A stretch of DNA of 64,000 nt from Bacteroidales bacterium (lineage in GTDB: Bacteria; Bacteroidota; Bacteroidia; Bacteroidales; UBA12077): positions 29,878 through 93,877 of the forward strand of contig WTBR01000041.1 in NCBI GenBank assembly GCA_013138975.1, in the 5' to 3' direction. Under the pieces are notes generated by a model that was not told the origin of the DNA, ran no database searches, and saw only the letters and a program-made list of their open reading frames with translations. Numbering within the stretch: the stretch's first letter is position 1; each line of letters opens with the position of its first letter. Shown here in pieces: positions 36,128-45,259 of the stretch. Position numbers and translations under genes: made by a program.

Positions 36128-36538
36128 TTAATACAATATATTTTCTTCGTATCCACTTTTAATAATGGTAGAGATCATCTTAAACCGCTTATTAGCAATA
36201 AACTTATTTGACGCATGCGCTGGTATTATAATTGATTGGCCTGTTTTAATTACATATGATTTTTCATTAATAATAATTTCTGCCACTCCATCAATAATCT
36301 GAATAAAAGCATCGAAAGGAGAAATTTTAGCCGCAAAAGTCTCACCTTCATCAATAGCCATTAAACTGATATTACCAGTTATTTTTTTAATTATCGTTTT
36401 ACAAATAACTGAACTTGGTATGTATTCTATTATTTCAACCAAATTATAAGTATTCGATTTTTCGAATTCGAAATTTTTCACGAGTATTTTTTCCAAGTTA
36501 CAAAGATATGCCTCAACATTTCCGATATCATTACACAA
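36128..36538 (-). CDS. Cupin domain protein
   Basis: A 136-residue single-domain cupin. NISLMAIDEGETFAAKISPFDAFIQIIDGVAEIIINEKSY is split by the usual beta turns, and GQSIIIPAHASNKF is the second cupin motif. The metal-binding His cluster of motif 1 is reduced (AAKISPFDA), so metal binding is doubtful. The start is TTG at 36538; a GTG further in (before KNFEFEKSN) is possible. It lies 22 bp downstream of the AraC-type regulator and is probably its partner; the ligand is unknown. Confidence 0.75.
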   Translation of the reverse strand: MCNDIGNVEAYLCNLEKILVKNFEFEKSNTYNLVEIIEYIPSSVICKTIIKKITGNISLMAIDEGETFAAKISPFDAFIQIIDGVAEIIINEKSYVIKTGQSIIIPAHASNKFIANKRFKMISTIIKSGYEENILY

Positions 36539-36560
36539 CTATATAAATATGTTACATCAT

Positions 36561-37130
36561 TCACACATCTTCAAGTGTATTTCGTCGCTTATTTTTTAAT
36601 TCTTTAAAATGAGAAGGTGTAAGTCCTGTAAACTTTTTAAATTGATTTGACAAATGAGCAACACTGCTATAATGCATTTTATATGCTATCTCGGAAAGAT
36701 TAAGTTCATCGTAAATTATTAATTCTTTAACTCTTTCTATTTTATGATTTAGATAAAATTTTTCAATGGTAGTACCCTTAACCTCCGAAAATAGATTAGC
36801 AAGATAGGTATAATCGTAATTAAGTTTTTCGCTTAGGTAATCGGAAAGATTTACCTTGATCTGTTCTTCGGTATAATGCACTAGTTCAATAATAGCAGTT
36901 TTAATTTTTTCGACAAGAATACTTTTTTTATTATCCATTAGCTCTAATCCCGACCTTTTTAGAGCTTTATCTAAATGCTGAATTTGTTCTGTTGAAATAT
37001 CCTCTTTAATTTTTGCTTCCCCAATTTTAACATAAATATGATGCAATCCGAGTTTTTCTAACTCAGATTTCACTACCATCTGGCAACGAATACAGACCAT
37101 ATTTTTAATGTATAGTTTCACAAACTCCAA
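36561..37130 (-). CDS. AraC-family regulator with an N-terminal HMA-like domain
   Basis: A 189-residue regulator. Residues 1-60 look like a heavy-metal-associated fold with a Cys pair (KNMVCIRCQMVVKSELEKLG). The C-terminal 100 residues carry two AraC helix-turn-helix motifs (NYDYTYLANLFSEVKGTTIE; LNLSEIAYKMHYSSVAHLSN and QFKKFTGLTPSHFKEL). This architecture is common in Bacteroidota. The frame opens with TTG at 37130; a GTG at 37121, giving KLYIKNMVC at the start, fits the family better. It precedes the cupin gene. Sensing of metal or redox by the Cys pair is inference. Confidence 0.85.
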   Translation of the reverse strand: MEFVKLYIKNMVCIRCQMVVKSELEKLGLHHIYVKIGEAKIKEDISTEQIQHLDKALKRSGLELMDNKKSILVEKIKTAIIELVHYTEEQIKVNLSDYLSEKLNYDYTYLANLFSEVKGTTIEKFYLNHKIERVKELIIYDELNLSEIAYKMHYSSVAHLSNQFKKFTGLTPSHFKELKNKRRNTLEDV

Positions 37131-37373
37131 AATTTTCCATTCGAATATACTACAAAGTTATAACTTTTGGTGCACTAAGTAAATAGGGTAAGTTACACTA
37201 TTTAAAAGAAAAGTAACAATTTTTAGTATTTGCAATACTTTCTTCAATCAATATATTATGAAACTAATTAGTTTTATTTTGTTAAGATTTTCGTATAAAA
37301 ATCTAAAAACGCCTATTTCACATTCAAACGTTAATGTCTTTTTTATCAGGAAGGAATAAAAATTAAAAGAACA

Positions 37374-37428
37374 GAATAAAACAACAAACCCTTGTAGATT
37401 AAATAACTACAAGGGTTTGTTGTTTTAT
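37374..37428 (-). terminator. Strong hairpin terminator downstream of cheW
   Basis: A perfect 17-bp inverted repeat (37381-37397 and 37407-37423, core AACCCTTGTAG / CTACAAGGGTT) with a 9-base loop, flanked by A-tracts on the left and T on the right. It ends cheW on the minus strand and isolates it from the AraC promoter region. Apart from this hairpin, 37131-37446 holds nothing I can support. Confidence 0.88.
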
Positions 37429-37446
37429 CTCTGAAATATTTTTTAT

Positions 37447-37968
37447 TTATTCTACACTTAAATTTTCCTTTGATTCTTTCTTACTAATTTTTTCAGGTTC
37501 GTATTTCAAGTCAGTTAATTCCTGAGTTAAAAAAATCTTATCCATATCTAAGAGCATTATAAATTCTTCTGAAATCTTGGCTATTCCATAAATAATATCT
37601 GATTTATATTTACTCCCAATATTTGGAGGCGGTTGGATTTTTTCAGGAGTGACCTCAAAAACTTCCTGCACAGAATCTACCAAAGCTCCCACCTTTAATA
37701 ACTCCTTATCGATTTCAACTTCAAGTACAAGTATACAAGTCTTTGTTGTATATGCAGTTTGTTTCATGCCAAATTTAATCCTCAGATCAATTAAAGGAAG
37801 AACACTTCCTCTTAAATTTATTACTCCCAACATATAATCGGGCGACTTTGGCACTTTTATTATTTTTATCATTTCCAGAATATTAAGGACTTTTGCTACA
37901 TTGGTAGCAAAAGACTCATCTCCAAGGGTAAATGATAAAAATGAATTGGATTTATATATATTTCCCAT
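37447..37968 (-). CDS. cheW: Chemotaxis coupling protein CheW
   Basis: A 173-residue CheW-like SH3-double-barrel protein: SFTLGDESFATNVAKVLNIL, IIKVPKSPDYMLGVINLRGS, VLPLIDLRIKFGM, and GALVDSVQEVFEVTPEKIQPPP. It couples chemoreceptors to the kinase CheA. It carries an acidic/basic C-terminal tail (EPEKISKKESKENLSVE). It lies 170 bp downstream of the chemoreceptor gene on the same strand; cheA is not in the window. Confidence 0.93.
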   Translation of the reverse strand: MGNIYKSNSFLSFTLGDESFATNVAKVLNILEMIKIIKVPKSPDYMLGVINLRGSVLPLIDLRIKFGMKQTAYTTKTCILVLEVEIDKELLKVGALVDSVQEVFEVTPEKIQPPPNIGSKYKSDIIYGIAKISEEFIMLLDMDKIFLTQELTDLKYEPEKISKKESKENLSVE

Positions 37969-38138
37969 ATTAATGTTATTCTAGAATATTACTTAAATAT
38001 CCGCAAGTAAATTTTCATTCATTCAAATATTAAGTAATTTGCCGTGCCACGGTCAACTAATATTGATGACATGAAATTATGATCAAATGCGTATTATTAA
38101 TAAATTTATTGCAAATTACTGATCAAATTTGCTAACTA

Positions 38139-40178
38139 CTAAAAATTTTCATACTCCATATCTGATGTACTTGTTTCTACATCAACACCCTTTGCAGGAA
38201 TAGATTCTAAAGCTGTCTTACGTTTTTTAGTTGCCTTTTTTTTATCAGATCCTTTATTCCCTGACATAGCATTTCCTTTTGGGGTTCTGATATTATGATT
38301 ATCAACTTTAAAATAAGCTATGACATCACGCAACTGATCAGCTTGAGCTGATAATTCTTCAGATGATGTTGCTAATTCCTCAGAAGCTGCAGCATTTTGT
38401 TGTGTTACCTGATTTAATTGCTGAATGGCACTGTTAATTTGATCTGCTCCGGAATTTTGCTCTAGCGATGCTGCGGCAATTTCCTGAACTAATTTAACTG
38501 TCTTATCCATTTCGGGAACAACTTCTCCTAATTGTTTGCCGGCTTTATCAGAAACCTCAACGCCTGCTTTAGAAACAATAGCTATTTCGTCAGCAGCTAT
38601 CTTACTTCTTTCAGCTAATTTTCTTACTTCAGCAGCAACTACTGCAAAACCCCTACCATGTTCTCCTGCTCTGGCAGCTTCAACTGCTGCATTCAGCGCA
38701 AGAATATTAGTTTGAAATGAAATGTCATTAACAATTTGTATTTTATTTGCGATATCTTTCATAGATTTTACAGCCATAGATGTAGTTTCAGAACCACTTC
38801 TTATACTATTTGCTGATGTAATGGCAATTTTTTCTGTTTGCTGTGAATTCGCTGCATTCTGTTCAATATTAGCTACCATCTGTTCCATAGAAGATGAAAC
38901 CTCTTCTGCAGATGAGGCTTGTTCAGATGAACCTTGAGACATTTCTTGCGAGGTAGAACTCATTTGCTGACTTGATGATGCAATGTTTTCAGCACCTGAT
39001 CGTACATTTTCAACTATTTGGCGCAATTTTGCTACCATATTTGTTAATGATGATGCTAATTTCCCAATTTCATCTTTTTGATTTACATCAACACTGGCTG
39101 TTAAATCTCCCTTAGCAACCATTTCAGCAAATTTTACGCCCTTATTAATTGGTATAATAAGTCCACGTGATATAATTACTGCGAATAAAATTGAAACCAA
39201 AGCTACAATAATACTTATTAGCATAATCACACTTCTTGTATTCTTCGCAGAATCAAGCATTACTTCATCCGTCATTATATGTTTCTCTGATTGATCAACT
39301 ATTTCAGTCAATAATCTTCCAACTTCTTTTAAATGCTTACTCGTTTCTTCGGTGTAAATTTCATTTGCCCTATCCATTCCCTTTAATTCATCATCATTCC
39401 AAGCAATCATTTCATCAAGAATTCCTAAAACTATTTGTGCTTTAACAAGTGTAAAAGAACGGTAATATTTTATTGCTTGTTGATTTTTACCTTGCCTCAA
39501 ATATGTTTGAAGGCTATTTACACTTTCATGAAGTTCTCTATGTGGTTGTTCTATTTTATTTAACAATTGGGCAAATACAGGGTTTTTTGAAATAAAATCT
39601 TTCATTACCGGAGAAGTTAACCATGAACCCAAATTACATAAGGCCGGATCTTTTTGCACATTAATAGTTGAGTTTTTTTCTACTGCAACAGCAGTAAGAA
39701 CTTTTTCAAGCCATAATACGTGATCAACCTTAACCGTTCTAAGCGTTGTGCCAATATAACGATCAGCCTGAATAAAAACATCGGAAATTGCAATAGCAGA
39801 TTCATGAAGTTTATTATGAGGTTCTTCTATTTCATCTAGCAATAATTTTAACTCAGGTGCTATTTCTTCTGCATGTTCTCTTCCTTCTCCATAGTACCAC
39901 TCACCAAAACCACACTTATGCGGATCAGTTTCAACATCGAGTTTTGTTACATTTACATCGGTTAATAATGCATTAACTTCTTCAGCCCAATTTAAATGAT
40001 CAACTAAACGCTGCGTAATACCCGTACGTAATTTATTGCCTTCAATTACTTCTTCGGCATCTGTTGTAATATTTCCAATCCCTGTTATTGACCATAATGC
40101 TATAACAGCTAACAAAACGATTATTGTACCAAATCCGATAGCAAACTTAAATCCAAGTTTTAAATCTTTCCAATTCAT
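38139..40178 (-). CDS. Methyl-accepting chemotaxis protein with two tandem extracytoplasmic CZB zinc-binding domains
   Basis: A 679-residue chemoreceptor. TM1 is about residues 11-33 and TM2 about 318-342, followed by HAMP and a normal signalling hairpin ([20 protein letters not shown]). Between the membrane helices lie two complete CZB domains. The first has His61, Cys89 (CGFGEW), His121 and His125; the second has His153, Cys181 (CNLGSW), His213 and His217. These are the three His and one Cys of the chemoreceptor zinc-binding fold, usually found once and in the cytoplasm. Zinc or oxidant sensing from outside is the likely function. It precedes cheW. The C-terminal 40 residues are a basic linker with no pentapeptide tether. 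Confidence 0.93.
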   Translation of the reverse strand: MNWKDLKLGFKFAIGFGTIIVLLAVIALWSITGIGNITTDAEEVIEGNKLRTGITQRLVDHLNWAEEVNALLTDVNVTKLDVETDPHKCGFGEWYYGEGREHAEEIAPELKLLLDEIEEPHNKLHESAIAISDVFIQADRYIGTTLRTVKVDHVLWLEKVLTAVAVEKNSTINVQKDPALCNLGSWLTSPVMKDFISKNPVFAQLLNKIEQPHRELHESVNSLQTYLRQGKNQQAIKYYRSFTLVKAQIVLGILDEMIAWNDDELKGMDRANEIYTEETSKHLKEVGRLLTEIVDQSEKHIMTDEVMLDSAKNTRSVIMLISIIVALVSILFAVIISRGLIIPINKGVKFAEMVAKGDLTASVDVNQKDEIGKLASSLTNMVAKLRQIVENVRSGAENIASSSQQMSSTSQEMSQGSSEQASSAEEVSSSMEQMVANIEQNAANSQQTEKIAITSANSIRSGSETTSMAVKSMKDIANKIQIVNDISFQTNILALNAAVEAARAGEHGRGFAVVAAEVRKLAERSKIAADEIAIVSKAGVEVSDKAGKQLGEVVPEMDKTVKLVQEIAAASLEQNSGADQINSAIQQLNQVTQQNAAASEELATSSEELSAQADQLRDVIAYFKVDNHNIRTPKGNAMSGNKGSDKKKATKKRKTALESIPAKGVDVETSTSDMEYENF

Positions 40179-40253
40179 AATATTTATTGCTTTATTTAAT
40201 ATTAATTCTAATTTTTTATACTCAATTTAGTTTCTTTACTTTTGAAAATTTAA

Positions 40254-40676
40254 CTACAAGCTATTAAGTTCAATATCCTCAGGAAAATACAACTTATTCT
40301 TCAATACATTTTTAATTGCTAATTCAATATCATCAAAAAGGTTTCTCTTGAAAACACAGCCTTTAAATCCGGTCTCAATAAGATCTTTTAAATAAGCTTT
40401 ATCCTGATAATTAGTAATCGCTATTATATTTAAATTTTTATGAGACCATATTGCTTTTTTAGCAGCAACAAAACCATTTAATACCGGCATTTCTATATCC
40501 ATTAAAATAATATCTGCTTTATGAATATTATTTAATGCCAGAAATTCTTCTCCATCAGTAGCAATGCCAATAACTTCATAGTTCAGTGTTATTTTTAAAT
40601 GAAATTCGAGACTACGTCGAAATGTTTCATTATCATCAACAATAATTACTTTAGGCTTGAATACGGTCATACTCAT
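40254..40676 (-). CDS. Stand-alone response regulator receiver domain
   Basis: A 140-residue CheY-like receiver: VIIVDDNETFRRSLEFHL (acidic pair), ADIILMDIEMPVLNG (phospho-acceptor Asp), and FKGCVFKRNLFDDIELA (conserved Lys). There is no output domain. Spacing to the chemoreceptor is 75 bp. It resembles the receiver of the LuxR regulator next door more than enteric CheY, so its partner is not certain. ATG at 40676; a second ATG two codons in is possible. Confidence 0.88.
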   Translation of the reverse strand: MSMTVFKPKVIIVDDNETFRRSLEFHLKITLNYEVIGIATDGEEFLALNNIHKADIILMDIEMPVLNGFVAAKKAIWSHKNLNIIAITNYQDKAYLKDLIETGFKGCVFKRNLFDDIELAIKNVLKNKLYFPEDIELNSL

Positions 40677-41022
40677 TTTAAAATATTTTTATATAAAGTT
40701 ATTCAACACAGGAATAGTTTTATAGAGTGAAATACATTAAAATGAATAGTAAAAACAACTCTTTTTTACTAGTAGAATTCTACTAATTTTTGAAGTTATT
40801 GCATGAAGTATTATAGCTATGATATAAATTAATGTAGCCGTAATAGTTCGTGTTTATTAGTTTTTTAGAGGCTTTGTGGCAGAAAAAAAAATCTGCTTGT
40901 GTGGTTCTTTAAATTTGAGAATGGAGAATTAAACAAATTTACTTAATCAGAATAAACACTTAATTATTATTCGTGTAACAAATCAGTGGCAATTATTAGT
41001 TTAAGTAACACTGATTAGTTAC
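40677..41022. other. Non-coding gap between the receiver gene and the LuxR regulator
   Basis: AT-rich and without a supportable gene. It contains a perfect 16-bp palindrome (TAGTAGAATTCTACTA at 40770-40785) followed by a short T-run, a possible operator or weak terminator. Confidence 0.35.
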
Positions 41023-41682
41023 TTATTCGTTTATCTCTAAAATATGATTCTTTATTGCAAACATTAGAAGACTTGCTGTATTTTTTGTATTTGTTTTTGA
41101 TAGTAAATTTGAGCGATGGTTATTAACAGTTGAAGGGCTGATAAACAGTTTTTCGCTAATTTCAATATTTGAATATCCTTTGCTAATGAGCATTAATACT
41201 TCGTTTTCTCTTTTACTTAGTTTTATTCCTAATTTATTAAAAGGTTCATTGTTTATGTTCGCACGCATACAAACTGCTTTTTGAAGTAAATCCTGTGAGA
41301 AAAAATTCCCTCCATTAAATACTGTTTCTATAGCTTTTTCTAGTTCATTTATTCCAGCCTTTTTTAATACAAAACCTAGGACACCTGCCTTTATCATATC
41401 AGAATAATAAACTTCATCGCCATAACTTGAGAGTACAATAATTTTTAATTTAGGAAGTTTCGCAATTGCCAAAACCGATGCTTCGATACCATTTATCTTT
41501 GGCATCTCAATATCCATAAGAACTATATCCGGCTTATTCTTTTCAAGCTTTAATAGAAATTCTTCACCATTTGCTGCATCAGCAATAACTTCAAATTTAT
41601 CGCTTTTATTTAAAATAAATTTCAAGCCTTCTCTGAATAATTCATGATCCTCAACAATTAATATTTTTATTTTATTAGTCAA
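41023..41682 (-). CDS. NarL/FixJ-type response regulator
   Basis: A 219-residue two-domain regulator. Receiver: ILIVEDHELFREGLKFIL, with phospho-Asp in PDIVLMDIEMPKINGIEAS and Lys in LGFVLKKAGINELEKAI. LuxR-type helix-turn-helix: LSKRENEVLMLISKGYSNIE, then SEKLFISPSTVNNHRSNLLS. It follows the HisKA_3 kinase by 38 bp, the normal pairing for that kinase family, so it is the predicted phospho-acceptor. Confidence 0.94.
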   Translation of the reverse strand: MTNKIKILIVEDHELFREGLKFILNKSDKFEVIADAANGEEFLLKLEKNKPDIVLMDIEMPKINGIEASVLAIAKLPKLKIIVLSSYGDEVYYSDMIKAGVLGFVLKKAGINELEKAIETVFNGGNFFSQDLLQKAVCMRANINNEPFNKLGIKLSKRENEVLMLISKGYSNIEISEKLFISPSTVNNHRSNLLSKTNTKNTASLLMFAIKNHILEINE

Positions 41683-41720
41683 TTTTTTTCAGTTAATTTA
41701 TTAAAAATAATCTCTTGAAA

Positions 41721-44700
41721 TTAATTTAAAGGTATTCGAATAACAACTTTTATTCCATCTTTATTTATAAAATTAATGCTTCCATTTATAGAATGAATTC
41801 GATTGGAAAGATTAAACAAGCCCATTCCTTCACTATCAATAGTCTCAATATCGAATCCTTGTCCATTATCTTTGTACGTGTATTCAACATCAATCCCTTT
41901 ATTAACTTTAATAGATATTTTGCTTGCTTTCGAATGTTTAAGGGTGTTATTTATTAATTCTGTTGTAACCCTGTAAAGTGTTGTTTCAGTATTAATTTCG
42001 AGACCGTCAATATCATTTGCCTTTATATCGAATTTTATATCTTTAATTTTTTTACTGAAACTTTCAATTGCTTTAACCAAACCAAAATTACGAAGTATAT
42101 GTGGACTTAAATTATTTGATATCTCTGCTATTCCTTCCAGGGTTTCATCAATTGTAAATTCTATTCTTTTATGAATTTCATCAACGATTTCTTTCTTTTT
42201 ATGCTTTTTTAAGGACTGTATATAAATTTTTAGAGCCGACAACATTGGAGAAACTCCATCGTGAATATCACTGGCTACCCTTGCTCGTTCCTTTTCTTCA
42301 GCTTGAATAGCTGCATTAAAAATTAATTGTTGCTGTTGTTCTCTTTCGCTAATATCACGCACAAATACTAAAAATACAGTTTCGTTGTTATAAATAATTT
42401 TTCTTGTAGAAATTTCTACCGGAAAAACTGTGCCATCGGCCTTTTTATGTTTATGTATAAACTGTCCTCTTTCACTCTTAAATACCGTAACTACTTCTTT
42501 TTTCGTTTGCATATCTATCTTAAAAGGAGATAGTTGATGAGTTTGCATTTCTAAAAATTCCTTTTTTGAGTATCCATATCGTTTAACCGCTTCCTCATTT
42601 ACCTCAATAAACTCCTTATTATTATTAATCAAGAAAATAGCTTCGTTTGCAGTATTAAATAACATTCTGAATTTTGCTTCGGACTCTATCAAGTCCATTT
42701 CATTTTTTTTTCGAGATGTAATATCGTGATATATCGTAAGCTTTGAATTATCTTTTAGCAACATAGAGCTTACAATATAAAAACGATTGTTTCTCTCAAT
42801 TTCAATTACAATTTTTCTTTCTTTCTTTTTGTTAAGCTCGTCGAAATAACACCATGAACATATTTCATTTGAATTATAGATTGCTTTATGGCATTTTTCA
42901 CCAACAGCGTCATATCCAATCTTATCTTTCATTGAGGGATTTAAATATTGGATTTTATAATCAGAAGAGCATAAATATATTCCGTCGTCAAATGCATCCA
43001 ATATTTTACCCTGAGTTTCTTTACTCTCTTTAAGGCATTTTTCTGCTTCTAAACGCTGAGTAACATCATGTATAATTGCGAATAATATCTGTTCATCCTT
43101 AATCTTAATTAACGAGGCATAAACCTCAACATCTCTTAAATCCTCAGAAGCCAATTTATGTTTAAACGTAAATGAATTTAATTCTTCATTTATGGCTAAT
43201 TTCATCTTTCTTTTAATTTCTTCTTTCGGTAAAACATTAATATCGTACATTGTTTTATCAAATAATTCTTCCTCTTTGTATTGATAAAAGTTTATTGCTG
43301 CATTATTTGCATTAATAACTTTCATTGTTTTTGGATTTATTTGGAGGATTGCAGCCTTGTTACTTTCGAAAAAGGCTTTAAATTTTTCTTCGCTTTCTTT
43401 AAGTGCTATTTCTGCTTGCTTTCGTTTGGTAATATCTAAAACCGAAAAGGTAATTCCTTTACTTAAATCGTCTATATCAATTGGTGTGGAACTTAATAAT
43501 ACATTTATTAATTCGCCATCTTTCCTTTTAAAAATAGTTTCAACAGTTCCCGTTCCTAACAATTTTATTTGCTCATATTTGTATTTTCCAACTCTCTCAT
43601 ATTCATCTATTGTAGGATAAACTATTTTTGCTGATTTATTAATTAATTCTTCTTCTTCATATCCTGTAATTTCACAAAACTGCTCATTGATTAATGTTAG
43701 CACTCTATTATGCACAACTCCTATACCAATTGATGCTGATTTAAAAATACTTCTTAAATATTTTTCATTTTTCTTAATTTGCAGATCGGCCACTATAAGA
43801 GCATTATTTTGTAAACCAAACTCTTCAATAAGTATTAAATATTCATCACGTTGCTCTTTTATTTCAATCGTTTTATCATTTATTTCTTTCAAATACTCGT
43901 TTTCTTTAAATAATATCAAGCGTTTTTTACGGCTATTTAATAAAGTAAATGTAACGATAGAAAGTAATATCAGAATTACTAAAATAAAAATCCAGAACTT
44001 ACTATTATATTTCCTTGTTGGCAGTATAACGCTCTTATAATCTTCACATACTATAATATACAAAATTTTATTTAATATTCGGGTTGATCTGTATGCAGCA
44101 ATTCTTCGTTGAACTTTATTGGTTTCAACATTTACATTGTAAAAAGTAGATACACCTATTTCATTATTGTAGATTTTCCACATCATATCCTCCAGCTCTT
44201 TCCAGCTTCGTTTTGGAAATTTAGTTTTGTATTCCAAAATTACATCCTTATAGTTTCTATTTAACAAATATCCATCACTATGATATATATAATCTCCCTG
44301 GTTATTTAATATTATAACAGTGCGGTTTTCAATTTCAATCGGTGTAAAAAATAGATTCTTAATAATTTCCAGATAAACAGTTATCCTGACTATTCCTATA
44401 AAATTATCTTTATTGAAAACTGGATTAGAAATTGATATGGAAGATTTTTTTTCTGAATTAATAAAAACATCGCTTATATGTGTTATTTCTTCTTTTAGAA
44501 TATGGCTAACATCCTCTTTATCTGAATAATCTAAAATGCCACGGTTTATTAAAGGGTGGCGATGAAACATAAAGCCTTTTTTATCTATAATTGTTACAGA
44601 ACTAATTTCGGGCTGGTGCTGAGTAAATAGATTATCTAAGGAGCAAAATTCCTTTGAAAAATCATGTGTCTCTTTATTTAAAAGGGCTTGAATAATATCC

Positions 44701-44933
44701 GGTTCATTGGCAAGAGTTTTCAGCGTTTTATGATGTCCCTTGTAAATTCCACTTATTCCGTTAGATATTATTGTTGCTTGAATTGATAATTCATTTTGTT
44801 GTTGCTTAATTTGTTGATGCTTGTAATTGTGCACATTCCATACTGCAAAAAATGTAGCACAAAGTCCTAAAATAATACAAACACTTAGTACTACTATGAT
44901 TCTTTTTGAAACGATAAATGTCTTTTTTCTCAT
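41721..44933 (-). CDS. Membrane sensor histidine kinase: Cache, four PAS, HisKA_3, HATPase
   Basis: A 1070-residue kinase from ATG 44933 (a TTG at 44954 adds seven residues). TM1 about 10-30, an extracytoplasmic dCache-like domain up to about 315, TM2, a short coiled coil, then four PAS domains. The third has the Cys-rich insert SNEICSWCYFDELN. HisKA_3 follows with the phospho-His in ERARVASDIHDGVSPMLSAL, and a GHKL ATPase with ELINNTLKHSKASKI and DNGQGFDIETIDSEGMGLFN. The kinase pairs with the LuxR-type regulator downstream. The ligand is unknown; four PAS domains suggest several inputs. Confidence 0.92.
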   Translation of the reverse strand: MRKKTFIVSKRIIVVLSVCIILGLCATFFAVWNVHNYKHQQIKQQQNELSIQATIISNGISGIYKGHHKTLKTLANEPDIIQALLNKETHDFSKEFCSLDNLFTQHQPEISSVTIIDKKGFMFHRHPLINRGILDYSDKEDVSHILKEEITHISDVFINSEKKSSISISNPVFNKDNFIGIVRITVYLEIIKNLFFTPIEIENRTVIILNNQGDYIYHSDGYLLNRNYKDVILEYKTKFPKRSWKELEDMMWKIYNNEIGVSTFYNVNVETNKVQRRIAAYRSTRILNKILYIIVCEDYKSVILPTRKYNSKFWIFILVILILLSIVTFTLLNSRKKRLILFKENEYLKEINDKTIEIKEQRDEYLILIEEFGLQNNALIVADLQIKKNEKYLRSIFKSASIGIGVVHNRVLTLINEQFCEITGYEEEELINKSAKIVYPTIDEYERVGKYKYEQIKLLGTGTVETIFKRKDGELINVLLSSTPIDIDDLSKGITFSVLDITKRKQAEIALKESEEKFKAFFESNKAAILQINPKTMKVINANNAAINFYQYKEEELFDKTMYDINVLPKEEIKRKMKLAINEELNSFTFKHKLASEDLRDVEVYASLIKIKDEQILFAIIHDVTQRLEAEKCLKESKETQGKILDAFDDGIYLCSSDYKIQYLNPSMKDKIGYDAVGEKCHKAIYNSNEICSWCYFDELNKKKERKIVIEIERNNRFYIVSSMLLKDNSKLTIYHDITSRKKNEMDLIESEAKFRMLFNTANEAIFLINNNKEFIEVNEEAVKRYGYSKKEFLEMQTHQLSPFKIDMQTKKEVVTVFKSERGQFIHKHKKADGTVFPVEISTRKIIYNNETVFLVFVRDISEREQQQQLIFNAAIQAEEKERARVASDIHDGVSPMLSALKIYIQSLKKHKKKEIVDEIHKRIEFTIDETLEGIAEISNNLSPHILRNFGLVKAIESFSKKIKDIKFDIKANDIDGLEINTETTLYRVTTELINNTLKHSKASKISIKVNKGIDVEYTYKDNGQGFDIETIDSEGMGLFNLSNRIHSINGSINFINKDGIKVVIRIPLN

Positions 44934-45098
44934 ATAATCCGATTTTACAATCAACTAATTGTATCATCTGCTTTTTATAATGTTTAATAAAACATAAAAA
45001 TACTAAAACTAAACTAATTACTTGAGGGCAAAAACAAGCAAAATATAATTAATCTACAATTAGCATCTATAATTATTTATTTTGTTGATCCATAGACA

Positions 45099-45237
45099 AA
45101 AAAGGGGCTGTCCAAAAAGTCAAAAATGTCTATACTTCTACAAGTTCAGCATAACAACTTTTTATTAATCAGCTTGTCACACTTAGCCTATCGAACTGTT
45201 TTTGCTTTAAAACTAGCCTTTTTGACAGCCCCTTTTT
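45099..45237. repeat. MITE-like element (family A, copy 3), also a terminator
   Basis: Ends AAAAAGGGGCTGTCCAAAAAG and CTTTTTGACAGCCCCTTTTT, split by a 100-bp interior shared with 31899-32024. The outer 14 bp of each end are a perfect inverted repeat with A and T tracts, so a read-through RNA would end here. It separates the kinase gene from the S46 peptidase gene. Confidence 0.7.
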
Positions 45238-45259
45238 CTCAATGTTTATTATAGAATAT

